DNA from: Sorghum bicolor
Taxonomy: Eukaryota > Streptophyta > Magnoliopsida > Poales > Poaceae
Length of the DNA: 64,000 nt
Direction of reading: 5' to 3'
Assembly: GCF_000003195.3 (NCBI RefSeq)
Contig: NC_012873.2
Span: 11,679,894 to 11,743,893, forward strand
The translations under genes were made by a program, and so were the position numbers. How positions within the stretch are numbered: position 1 is the stretch's first letter; each line of letters opens with the position of its first letter. Below the pieces are notes generated by a model. That model was given only the letters and a program-made list of their open reading frames with translations. It was not told where the DNA came from and made no database searches. Shown piece by piece: positions 43,846 through 54,677 of this stretch.

Positions 43846-45788
43846 TGGATAGGTTCGCCGATGATGGAAAATTAGGCCAGGGATTCACATCGGCCGATGA
43901 TCTAGTAGAAGTAGACATAGGTAGTGGTGATAAACCTAGACCCACTTTTATTAGTGCTAAGTTGAATTCCGAGTGTAAGCAGCAGTTAACTGATTTGTTA
44001 AAGGAATATAAAGATTGCTTTGCTTGGGATTATACTGAGATGCCTGGTTTGGACTGGTCAATTGTTGAACATCGGTTACCCATCAAGTCTGGATTTCAGC
44101 CACATCAACAGCCAGCTCGCCGATGTAATCCTAATATTCTTCCTGACATTAAGGCCGAAATAACCAAACTTATTGAAGCCAAGTTTATTCGGCAGTGTCG
44201 GTATGCCGAGTGGATTTCCAATGTTGTTCCGGTTTACAAGAAGAACGGGAAGCTTCGGGTCTGCATTGATTTCAGGAATCTCAATAAGGCTACGCTGATG
44301 GATGGATACCCAATGCCAGTTGCCGATCTGCTAGTTGACGCTGCGGCCGGGCATCGGATTATTAGCTTTATGGATGGCAATGCAGGGTACAATCAAATAT
44401 TCATGGCTGAAGAAGATATTCCAAAGACCGCGTTCAGGTGCCCTGGTCATGTTGGGTTGTTTGAATGGATAGTTATGACTTTTGGCTTGAAGAATGCCGG
44501 TGCTACTTATCAAAGGGCCATGAATTTTATATTTCATGAGTTCATCGGCAAGATGGTAGAGATTTATATTGATGATGTGGTGGTTAAGTCTGGAGACTTC
44601 ACAAAGCATCTTGCCGATTTACGAAAGGTGTTGGAATGCACAAGGAAGCATGGTTTGAAGATGAATCCCAATAAGTGTGCATTTGGTGTATCGGCAGGGC
44701 AATTTCTTGGTTTCATGGTGCACCAGAGGGGAATTGAAATCAGTCGAAGATCTATTGATGCCATCAATAAGATAGTAGACCCTACCAGCAAGACTGAGCT
44801 CCAATCCTTGATCGGCAAGGTAAATTTTATCAGAAGGTTTATATCTAACTTGTCTGGTAAAATTCGTGCTTTCAGCCCTCTTCTTAAGTTAAAGGCCAAT
44901 CAAGAGTTTGTTTGGGGAAAGGAACAACAGTTGGCTCTGGACGAAATCAAGAATTATTTAGTGAATCCTCCAGTTCTAATTCCACCCCAGCAAGGGAAGC
45001 CCTTCAGATTGTATTTGTCTACCGATGGGATGGTCATCGGTTCGGCTTTAATTCAAGAGTTTGAAGGGAAGGAGCGTGTGATTTATTATTTGAGCAGAAG
45101 ATTGATTGATGCTGAGACCAGGTATTCGGCTATTGAGAAATTGTGGTTGTGCTTGTATTTCTCTTGTGTCAAGTTAAGGCACTACTTGTTATCGGCCGAA
45201 TGCACCGTTATTTGCAAAGATGATGTGGTCCGTTACATGCTATCCATGCCGATTATGAGTTGCAGAATCGGTAAATGGATTTTGGCACTGTCGGAGTTCG
45301 GTTTGCGTTATGAATCGGCTAAGGCAGTTAAGGGACAAATTATGGCCGATTTTGTGACTCAGCATTGCGGTACAGTGGAGGCTTTGGAAATTGTGCCTTG
45401 GATGCTTTTCTTTGATGGATCCACATGTGACCGGGGGGCAGGAATCGGCATAGTAGTAGTTTCTCCTCAGGGAAGGAAATATGAGCTTTCCTTGCCGATT
45501 GTTGCCACGTCAACGAATAATCAGGCTGAGTATCAAGCTTTAATAAAGGGATTAGAGTTGTTGAGAGAAGTTCATGCTGATGCTGTTGAGGTCTTCGGAG
45601 ATTCTATGCTAGTTATAAATCAATTGGCTGGGAGCTATGAATGCCGAAGTGAAGTTCTCATAACTTATTACGAAAGGAGTGTGCAACTGTTAAAGGAATT
45701 CAAAGACTTCCGATTAGAGTATGTTCCTCGATTGCATAATGAAGAAGCAAATCGGTTGGCTCAGCATGCTTGGGATATCAGCCTATGA
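43845..45788 (+). pseudogene. pol: reverse transcriptase and RNase H of element C
   Basis: 647 residues, open throughout. RT blocks: SNVVPVYKKNGKLRVCIDF, MPVADLL, MTFGLKNAGATYQRAM, catalytic YIDDVVV near 44570. RNase H: DGSTCDRGAGIG, YQALIKGLELL, FGDSMLV, and a C-terminal N-E-E-A-N-R-L. The frame shifts into integrase at about 45783. Because gag, protease and RT are split by stops and shifts, the polyprotein cannot be made. Confidence 0.88.
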
Positions 45789-47077
45789 TCAATACGATGT
45801 CGGCAATTGGTGCCGATGATTGGAGAAAAGAAATCGTTGATTATTTGAAAGATCCATCTAAGAAAGTTGAAAGACGAGTTCGGTTTCAAGCAACCAAGTA
45901 TGTGCTCCTCGAAGATGAATTGTATTATCGAACTATTGATGGAATTCTTCTCCGATGCTTAGGTGATGATGAAGCTAAGAGTTTGATGGGAGAAATCCAT
46001 GAAGGGGTATGTGGAGAGCATCAGTCGGCTTTCAAGATGAAGTGGATGATTAGGAGGAATGGATATTATTGGCCGACCATACTTGAGGATTGCTTTAAAT
46101 ATTTCAAAGGATGTCAAGGATGTCAAAAATTTGGCAATATTCAAAGAGCACCCGCATCGGCCATGAATCCTATTATCAAACCTTGGCCGTTACGGGGATG
46201 GGCTATTGATTTGATCGGCCAAATTTATCCACCATCTAGCAAAGGACATAAGTTCATTCTAGTTGCCACTGATTATTTCACTAAATGGGTTGAAGCTATT
46301 CCTTTGAAGAAAGTCACATCGGCCAATATGATTGATTTTGTGAAGGAGCACATTATTTACCGATTTGGGATTCCTCAGACAATCACTACCGATCAGGGTA
46401 CTATGTTCACATCAGGGGAATTTGATGAATTCGCAATCGGTATGGGGATTAAGGTGTTAAACTCTTCTCCTTATTATGCTCAAGCTAACGGGCAGGCCGA
46501 GGAATCCAACAAGGGGATTATTAAGCTTATCAAACGAAAGGTTGAAGAAAATCCTAGGCGGTGGCACACATTATTGAATGAAGCTTTATGGTCCTACCGA
46601 ATGGCTTGTCATGGATCGACCAAAGTTTCACCCTATCAGCTGGTGTATGGACATGATGCAGTGTTGCCTTGGGAGATTAAGGTTGGATCTAGGCGATTAT
46701 CTTTTCAAGATCAGTTGGCTGCCGACGATTATGCTACTTTGATGACAGACAAGTTGGATGATCTAGCAGGGCATCGGCTGAGGGCTTTATTGAGTATAGA
46801 AGAGAACAAGAAAAGTGTTGCCAGTAGGTACGATAAGAAGGTGAAGGTTAAGGAATTTGCCGATGGATACTTAGTATGGAAATTAATCTTACCGATCGGG
46901 ACTAAAAGTTCAAAGTTTGGGAAGTGGTCTCCCAATTGGGAGGGTCCCTATCGGATAAGTCGATCGGCTCCTGGTAAGGCCTACATTTTGGAAACTCTCG
47001 AAGGAGTCAAATTTCCCAGAGCATTAAACGGCAAATATCTAAAGAAGTACTACCCCAGTATATGGGTCGATGCATAG
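45770..47077 (+). pseudogene. pol: integrase of element C
   Basis: The 435-residue frame is open but offset from RT. Zinc module: HEGVCGEH and CQGCQKF. Core: D in WAIDLIGQ, D in TTDQGTMF, E in NGQAEESNK. The C-terminus has WEGPYRISR. The GQAEESNKGII form of the third motif is common in Tat relatives. All catalytic residues are present. Confidence 0.88.
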
Positions 47078-47234
47078 AAATTCAAATGCCGATAATACTC
47101 CTATCGGCTAGATTAAAATGTATCTGAGGCCGGACTTAATGTTGCAAAAGATGCCGATAACAGTCCTATCAGCTAGACTAAATATCAAGAAAGCTGGAAA
47201 GCAGGAAGAGACCGATGTGTTGCCGATGAGGAGC

Positions 47235-50200
47235 TCACATACTTAGCAGCGCTTGGATGGCCGATATAGCGCGCAGGCGAATCTGGTTGGCTGCCTCTAT
47301 TTCTTTGACGTCTTCATCGGTAGAGCCTTCTATCGGCTTTAGCTTCTTCTTCAACTGCAGTGCTTTGCGACCATGGGCGTTCCATTCTTGTTCAAGGAGT
47401 TTGATGGTCTCTGGCAGTTGGCTCTCTTCCTGTCGGGCTTGAGATAGAGCATCCTCCACTTGTTTGAGTTCTGCCAGCAGGGCTTCTCTCTTGGCCGATA
47501 AATCGGAGATCTTCTGCTTCAGTGCATCTCCTGAGGACTTCAAGGTACCGATGTTCTTGTGCTTCTCATCGGTCAAGAGCTTCTCTTTCATCATCTCCTC
47601 GGGGAGCCGGGTCTGAGCAGCTCTATCGGCAAGACGCCGGGCGGCCCTCTGGTACTGCAGCTGACGACTTTCCAGATGTGCGGCCTGGAAAAGGACTTCT
47701 TCGGCATCGGCAGGAATCTGGCCTCTGAGGGTCTTGAATAGGGCTTTGGCTAGGTCAGAGTCATCGACCAGTTGAGCCGTGTCTTGATGGAGTAGAACCG
47801 ACAGTTCTTTCAGCTTAGCCCTGATCTCTGTCGATGCGATCCCAAATGCCCGGGAGGAACTTGCTTCCTCGCCTTCGTCCTCGGAGATATCAATGGCAAA
47901 GGAGAATAGGCTGTCAGGAGAATCTTGTTCCTAAAAAGGAAAACAAAGTGAGTCATTCTATGGTCAGAGCATCGGCAAATAGTATTGATGGAGATTGGAT
48001 GGCTTACTTGCTTCAAGGCTATCTCTCGCCTTTGACTGGAAGATGCCGATGGAGCCATGGGTTGATCGGTCAGAGTTGCCGATGGGACTACGTTAGCTAA
48101 AAATTGACATAAGGGGTTAAAAGACCAAGAAGAATAAGCTCATCGGCAGTAATATTATAAAAATGCGTTACCTTGAGGAAGGACGATGCTCGTCTGAATT
48201 GAAGAGACTACCGATGATATGATGGAACCTGCTGGATCGGTAGTCTGCTCGCCTACATCGGCTGATATGTCTTCTGGCTGGGGTGCTTCTAGTTGAGGTT
48301 CTTCTTGCTGGGGTTCTTCCACCTGCGGTGCTTCTTGCGGTTGAGGAGATGGTACTTGCTGAGTCTCTGTTTCTGGAGGAGAAGGAGAGGATTCCACCGG
48401 AATGGGAGATACCGGAGGAGGAGGAGGGGTTGCCACTTTCTGGCGCTTGGTTTGTGCCCTGGTACTCTTGGCACCTTTTCTCTTTTGCTGACTGGACTGG
48501 GGGGCATCGGCACCTTGGCTTTTAGTTCTTGCCGATGCACAGATTTGCTGTTACAGAAAAGAGAGTTTGTGAATACCAGTATAGCCAATGGACAAAGGTA
48601 GATCAGTATGGATGAAGAAGTTTAACAGTTACCTTAAAAGCCTGTGCTAGGGTGGAAGCAGCTACTGATGGTGATGTTTGAGTTCTCCTGGTGGTGACTT
48701 TCTTGAGGCGTATACCTCGATGCACGATGGCGGCCAGGCTGGGAGCGTTGTTGCCGATTGAGGAGATTGGGCCTGATGGAAACAGGTCAATCGGCTTGCC
48801 GCTCCTGCTGACTGACGGGGGGTATCATCGACCTGAAAAGTCACACAAAGAATCAGTTACCGATGGAAATAGAATTAAGAAATTGAAACATCAGTTTGGA
48901 AATACTTACAGTGCCATCGGGAACTTCGTACTCGGGGTCGATCATGCCGCGATATGTGAGAGCCGATCTGCAGAACAGATGTTCCTTCCATTCTGCCCAC
49001 CATTGCTTGTATGCCTGAGTGATAAAGGCATCCGGAACCCATTCTGACAGATCTACATCTGTATCGGCACTTGAGGGTAGTTGGGCTACCCGAGTCCATT
49101 CGAGAAGGCTGGTGATGGCTTCCCTGGGCTTTATCACATCGGCATAGCAGAGTGCAATCGGCAGCTGGCCGAAAGCTAATTGACGGGCTAGTGCCGATGG
49201 ATTGTAAAACTCATAAGTCTGAGGGGAGGTTTTCCCACTACCGAAGAAGTTCATCGGTATAGCTCTTGGGGTCACCAATGCCATCATCACTTCGTTGTCC
49301 TTGTCAAGAGCGTCGTTGAACGGGTTGAAAACCAGGGGAAGCATATTGTCTGGGTCATCGTAGGCCAACCATGCTCGCTCATCTCTGGCCAAACCTTCAT
49401 ACAAAGTTTGGAAGAATCGGCTGATTTGATCTAGGTTACCCCCTGTACCGGGCAGAACTATGACAACTTCACCGAAGTTCAGGGGAGGGCGTGTTGCCGA
49501 TTCTTCCTCGTCCAGCACATGGTTCTCAGCTATGTCCCTTGGAAAACGCTGTGCGAACAGGTCAAACTCAAGACGCTTGTGCAGATGGAGGTTGAGCCAC
49601 ATGTTGATGAACCACCAGGGACCTCCCAAGTTGCCGATAGACTCACCGAGCAAAAGTTTCCTAGTCACTTGGTGAAGGAGGTGGTAAGCTGCACCGAGGA
49701 GGTATCGGCCGAGAGAAAATCGGCCACCATTGGCCAGATTTTCTGCTGCTGCTAAGTAGACTGAGGTTGGTCCTGCCGATCGGCCGCAAAACACGAATTT
49801 GTCTAGCCACATATTCAGGAAGCAGGTCTGCTCTTTTATGTTGACAGGGCTTGTTTTGCTGTACTTTTGGATGTACCCCGACCAACCGCCGATAGCACGA
49901 GTTTCTACCTTGGCCTTGGGTTTGGTATCAAAGAAATGGGTGCTATCGGCAGAGGATACATCCAGGCCAGTGAGCATAGCTACATCGGCAAGTGTAGGGG
50001 AAGCAGGACCATGGGCAAAGACAGGCATTGAGGGTGTCTGACCAGAAATATGATGCAGCTATCAGCAGTGATTCGTTCCTATGCATATCGGCAATGGACA
50101 ATCTAATGCATTGGTCTAGCTTTCTCTCGCCCCACTGAACTTCATTTGAATTGCTGACCCTCAAAAACCAATCCGTCCATCCCACAGTAGGGCTGGGCCA

Positions 50201-50511
50201 GGAACGGAAAGTATCCTTCCACAGATCTAAAGAAAAGTTCTCGGTTCTAAAGGGAATCCTGTTAGTTTCTGCATTAATGAGGTCGGTTGGATCTGGATCT
50301 CCTAACGGGCCAAGACATTGGAGGTGTGGTTGATCGGTAGGGATGAAAATTTTGTTAGACAATTCCTAGTGGTTTTGGAGGTGAAAAGGAGGAAACAAAG
50401 AAAGAAAAAGAAAATATTCAGTAAAATGGATTGCGGATGAACAGGGGTGCGAAAAAGGTACGAAGGACGGAGTGAAGAACTGACCTCAGGGACGATGAAG
50501 TTGACGGCCAT
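47235..50511 (-). pseudogene. antisense accessory gene, six exons, plant mobile domain protein
   Basis: Minus-strand exons: 50485-50511 (27 nt), 48910-50365, 48633-48832, 48172-48547, 48008-48087, 47235-47930. They total 2835 nt, or 945 codons, and every intron has GT and AG ends. Exon 2 encodes a plant mobile domain (PF10536 type): WTDWFLRV, then SPTLADVAMLTGLDV, GWSGYIQKY and PLVFNPF. PMD proteins include MAIN and MAIL1, nuclear proteins linked to transposon silencing; other members are carried by transposons. Exon 3 has a basic patch, exon 4 is P/Q/E-rich, and exon 6 is a long coiled coil. Two frameshifts damage it, near 50028 and in the C run at 48817-48822; they cancel. Fragment E has the same exon 1 and splice sites. 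The product is probably nuclear; its role is not known. Confidence 0.78.
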
Positions 50512-51155
50512 CTTGTTACGAGGAGGATGATCGAGGGCTTCAGAGTTGGTGGAAAAAGACTTCGTCGGAGATCTTGGAGTTCTTGAACAGCGCCGCCGCC
50601 GGGAAAGTAAAGTTGGAGTTGTGGAATGATATGATGGAGAAGGAGTACCCGAGAAGGAACTATTTATAGGACAAAACGGGCAAGGGCAAATCTGACTTAT
50701 CTCTTTGCCGCATCCATGAAATCCAAAGGTGCTCGGGTAGATATGGTAACTGTTTGCACAGTAATCAAGGGATTGTGCAGGTGATTTGACAGGAAGCGGT
50801 CATTATCCAGAGATATTTTACTGTGCGGGATCTCCTGGTCGGTCCATCGGTAGCACCTGGTAACGGTCATATTGCCGATGGGGGAGTGATGTGGAGATAG
50901 CCGTTTGGAAGGATAAGATATGGACGTCCATCGGCAAGTCTCTATAACGGTCATATTGCCGACGTGCGACTAAAGGGGAAATGTCCGTTTAGGGAAGTTG
51001 AGGACTTCGAGGAGTCTGCGGAAGAATAGGATCGGAGTTGTTTAGATTGAGGCTGTCGGTTACCAGATTAGGAGCATTAATTGCGGAAAAAGGCATCATT
51101 ACTGCAGAGAATTTTGGAGCATTAATGATTTCATAGTCCAAAATTGGGGGGCATG
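50512..51155 (-). promoter_or_regulatory. promoter of antisense gene and polypurine tract, element C
   Basis: A minus-strand CCTATAAATA box (50661-50670) lies about 150 nt upstream of the ATG at 50511. Fragment E has the same arrangement. Further right the plus strand reaches AAATTGGGGGGCATG (51141-51155), the polypurine tract. No ORF of note. Confidence 0.7.
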
Positions 51156-51853
51156 TGTTGACACCGTTTTTGGGCACGTGTCCATGATTGGTAAAGTGTG
51201 GATCGGCAAGATGAAATGGTGTTGCTTGATCTGTAGGGTGAGTTGCCGATAGAGGATGGTTGCCGATGGAGGGGCTGTTGAGCGTGACTAAGTCCGTAGG
51301 TGATGATGTGTCTGTGCCGATGGCTACAGCAAGGAAGTCTACCGATGCTCCGAAGGGAGAGTCTAGAAGCTGCCGATTGGCTGGTGGGGATGTTCTGGTT
51401 TGTCCCGTGAGGACAGTTTTACCTTTTCCTTAGTTATTTAGATCATTTTGTACACGGATTCTGTTTAAATTTGGAATTCGAATTCTAGTCGTGTCTGGTT
51501 GTAGCTCTTTGAGCAGGGTATAAATATAAACCCTAGGGCCTTGTAATGAGGACATCTATCAATCAATCAAACACACGTTTTACTCATATTCCAAGCATCT
51601 ACTTTTTCGACGACTTTGTCATATTTTTCCTTTTCATTACGAGTTCTTAGGAATTTGTCGACTTAAGCTCGACGTGTTCTCAAGTTCCGTGTGAATACCT
51701 CTTGGCCGTGACATCCGGGCGCATCGCTGTTGTCGGGACCAAAGTATTCGAGTTACCACCTTTGCCGATAGTAAGGTCAAATCGGCTGGCACGCCTTAAC
51801 GTTTAAATCGGGTATTAGCCCTTTGTGTTTGCAGATCAGCTTTTGCATCAACA
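51156..51853 (+). repeat. 3' LTR of element C
   Basis: 698 bp, TGTTGACACCGTT to TTTTGCATCAACA, followed by the duplicated GTTGC. It differs from the 5' LTR at about 13 sites, most of them transitions. Confidence 0.95.
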
Positions 51854-51858
51854 GTTGC

Positions 51859-52177
51859 CTTGTTATTGAACATTGCTAGTGATCTTAGGAGCTTTGTGCT
51901 TTTGCTTACTAGTTGTGTAGGAGCTCCCCGGTCTTGCAAAGTACTAGTAGCATAGGTTTGTGTGACCTTGCTCCTATAATTGGTTAGGTGAGCTCTTGCT
52001 AAGGTAGCACCTTGTTTGCTTGTTTAGAATATTTTACAAGGTGCTAGAGAACTTTGATAGAGGGGTGTAGTCTTGGCTAGACTGATAGTTTTAATTCCGC
52101 ATTTGTTTTGGTTAGCCGACGTAATAAATTTTAGAAACGACTATTCACCCCCTCTAGTCCACCATCTCGACCCTTCA
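51859..52177 (+). repeat. SIRE-like solo LTR-1, 3' end
   Basis: The last 319 bp of LTR-1, ending CTATTCACCCCCTCTAG and CGACCCTTCA. The end matches the reversed start of LTR-3 at 60230. Confidence 0.8.
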
Positions 52178-52182
52178 GGTAG

Positions 52183-52954
52183 CTGTGGAAACAACTATGC
52201 CACCTACTCCTCATGCATCCACTAAACCTATGAACATTGGAGGAGCTCCTGCAGCTACCTGAATAGTGGCTCTGACAATTCCACCACCTCCTGTTTCTAT
52301 GGCAATGGCGACCATCACAAGAGCTCCTCTCACCACCGCTATGAGTGTGGCCACTCAAACTGCACCTGATCGCCCAATGAAGGGTAACAATGGGTTTAGT
52401 GACGCTGGTTCTCGCTAGGGATATGGTGGCAATGGTAGAACTATTGCTAGTATAGAAATGGTTGTGGCAAATCTCTTGGTGGCTATGAAAATTTTGACTA
52501 TGGAAAATATGTTGCTAGCTATAGCGATGCTGGCAATGGAGGCAAAGGTATTGCTAGGTGTAGTACTGCAACCACACGTACAACACATCTACTGTCACTG
52601 GAGGTGAGAGCAACAATGGATGTGCCAAGGTGTACAGTTGCCCTGAGTGTAAGAACATGTTCTTCCCCACACCCAGGCGCTAGGAGGCCACATTACTCAC
52701 CGTAATAGAATCATGGAGAAGAAGGGCAAGGCAATGCTAGACATGCAGAGTGTTTCACACAAGTGCAAATTGTGCAACCGGGGCAAGAACTCAGTTTCCA
52801 CATCATGAGTGTGCACCCCTCAACCTAGCACTACTGCTATTGTAGGTAAGGAGAAAGCCTTCAAAGCAACAGGGATCAACAACATAGGTGCAACTATGGA
52901 TGGTTCTTTCAATACCATGGGCTAGCGGTTCGTAGCTAGAAGCTCCATCCTCAT
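52183..52954 (+). pseudogene. ZAT-like C2H2 zinc-finger gene, 3' part, pseudogene
   Basis: This continues the locus at 15600-16159. The second finger is clear: CPEC at 52639-52650, then NMFFPT, then after a one-base shift QALGGH at 52674-52691 followed by ITHR. QALGGH is the signature of plant C2H2 fingers and is seldom found elsewhere. A third finger follows: KCKLC near 52767, then in another frame GQELSFH and a second H. The linker KKGKAMLDMQSVSHKC is readable. At least three frameshifts and several stops make it non-functional. It ends at the copia LTR at 52955. Confidence 0.65.
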
Positions 52955-54176
52955 TGAAAGGATCAAGATGCCCAAGAGGGGGGGTGAATTGGGCTTCTCT
53001 AAAAATTTAAGCAACCTATAAGCTCCAATTCAACCTCTTGTGCCTAGTGTGACTAGAGAGCTACCGGATAAAAGTTTTGCAACCTAGTTCCAATCCTATT
53101 CTAGCATGGCAGTTCTAAGAATGTAAAAACACAAAGTAAACGCTAGAATGTAAAGGAGTAGTGGAATAAAGTGCTCGGCGATGTTTTGCTGAGGTATCGG
53201 AGAGTCGCCACTCTCCACTAGTCCTCGTTTGAGCACCCGCGCAAGGACCAAGTGCTCTCTACGGGCTGATTCTTCGACACTCCCTCGCGGTGAATCGCCC
53301 AAAACCGCTCACAAGCTTGACACGAGCCACCCACAAGAACTCCGGGCGGTCTTCGTGCCTCCAATCACCACCGAACCGTCTAGGTGATGGCGATCACCAA
53401 GAGTAATAGCAAAGAACTCTCACTTGACCCAAACAAGGCACTAGAGAGTGGTGGATGCACACTTGACTCTTGGAATTCAACTAGAGAAGGATTCTCTCAA
53501 GAAATCACTCAAATCTCAATCCTCTCTAGGCTCTTGCTACTCTCTTGTTCCACAACAAGTTTCTCAGATGTTCAAATGGGCAAGAGACCTCTCATGGACG
53601 AGGTGGATGAGTATAAATACACCCCACAAAGTCCAAAGGTCAGCCAACCATTTTCCACTGAAAACGGGGTCACCAGACGCTGTTGATGTTGCACCGGACG
53701 CACTCACAGAGCGTCCGATGTAGCGTCCGGTGCCTACTTAGGCACCCTAACTTCGTCGAAACGCGATCGCTCCAAAACGAAGTTTGTTCCTCTCGATCTA
53801 AGGACTATCTCTGAGCTGCCTAGTGCTAGGTTTATCAAGTGTGCACCACACCTAAACCTAAAGCCTTGCCTAAGTCAAGCTACTAGATCAAAGCCCCTCT
53901 TAATAGTACGGTCAAAGGAAAAACAAAGTCCTAAACTACTCTAAGTGCCCTTCTTCACTATATGGCACTTAGACCTAGTCTAGTCTTGACGATGTCCAAC
54001 CATCCTTTGAAAACCGAAACGATTTCCACTATTAAGTAGGCATGTACATCCCTGTTCATCGAGTACCTATTACCATGACCTCACAAATGACTTCGCCTCT
54101 GCAAAACACACGTTAGTCATAATAATCAACATTGTCATTAATCACCGAAATCATTAGGGGCCTAGATGCTCTTTCA
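52955..54176 (-). repeat. 3' LTR of the copia element (LTR-2)
   Basis: 1222 bp, TGAAAGGATCAAG to CTCTTTCA in plus coordinates. The minus-strand TATTTATA box (53612-53619) lies just downstream of a small CACCGGACGC cluster (53677-53730). The other LTR is outside the window. Confidence 0.85.
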
Positions 54177-54677
54177 ATCTCCCCCTTTTTGGTGATTGAT
54201 GACAATAACCTCGAGTATGAAAGGAAATGAGGTTTTCAAATGACTTGGTTTTAATAAGCATGATACAATTAGAGCAAAGGGATTAGGTATGCTTATGTCA
54301 ACCAAGTCTACCATCCTGCATCCAAATATGTGAGATGTATACATCAGGATATAAACACAAACGACTCATAGTACATCGGAGTATAAACGCGGAAGCAAAG
54401 GTAATATGAGCCAAACACATGACATAAAGATATCACATAAAAGCATAAGGTCATGTCTCACAATCAAAGTGTATCTCACAGCACAAGTACAATGCATAAA
54501 TGTAAACATGATGCATGAATGCATAAATGTAAACATGATGCATGAAGGAGTAGCACACAAAAGTATATCAAAACAACAGCCCACTCTAGCTTATCAAAAT
54601 AACAGCCCTCTCTAGCTCTAGCCCCCTAACTCTCATACTCACAACCCTCTCCCCCTTTGGCATCAAGCGCCAAAAAC
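54177..54677 (-). other. polypurine tract and 3' untranslated region of the copia element
   Basis: The minus strand reads AAAAAGGGGGAGAT directly before the LTR, a standard polypurine tract. The rest is AT-rich and includes a doubled 26-bp segment with ATGCATAAATGTAAACATG at about 54490-54545. No gene. Confidence 0.8.

Larger units (their letters stand above)
30167..51853 (+). mobile_element. Second Tat-type Ty3/gypsy element, C, interrupted by element D
   Basis: LTRs of 698 bp at 30167-30864 and 51156-51853, with TSD GTTGC at 30162-30166 and 51854-51858. Without the nested element D it is about 12.4 kb. Order: LTR, primer site, gag, protease, RT, RNase H, integrase, antisense plant-mobile-domain gene, polypurine tract, LTR. 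The LTRs differ at about 13 of 698 sites by eye (1.9%), roughly 0.7 million years. The hexamer GCCGAT or ATCGGC occurs about 100 times by hand count across the element. Confidence 0.95.

Noticed and set aside
43839..43850. Programmed stop/start overlap (TAATG) between protease and RT in element C
   Set aside because: The overlap follows a T run and element C has several other frameshifts, so a one-base slip is the simpler explanation.
16160..52177. A single 36-kb retroelement bounded by TGAAAG and CCCTTCA
   Set aside because: The interior consists of complete elements with their own TSDs. The outer sequence joins into one 2.5-kb LTR, so it is a solo LTR with nested insertions.
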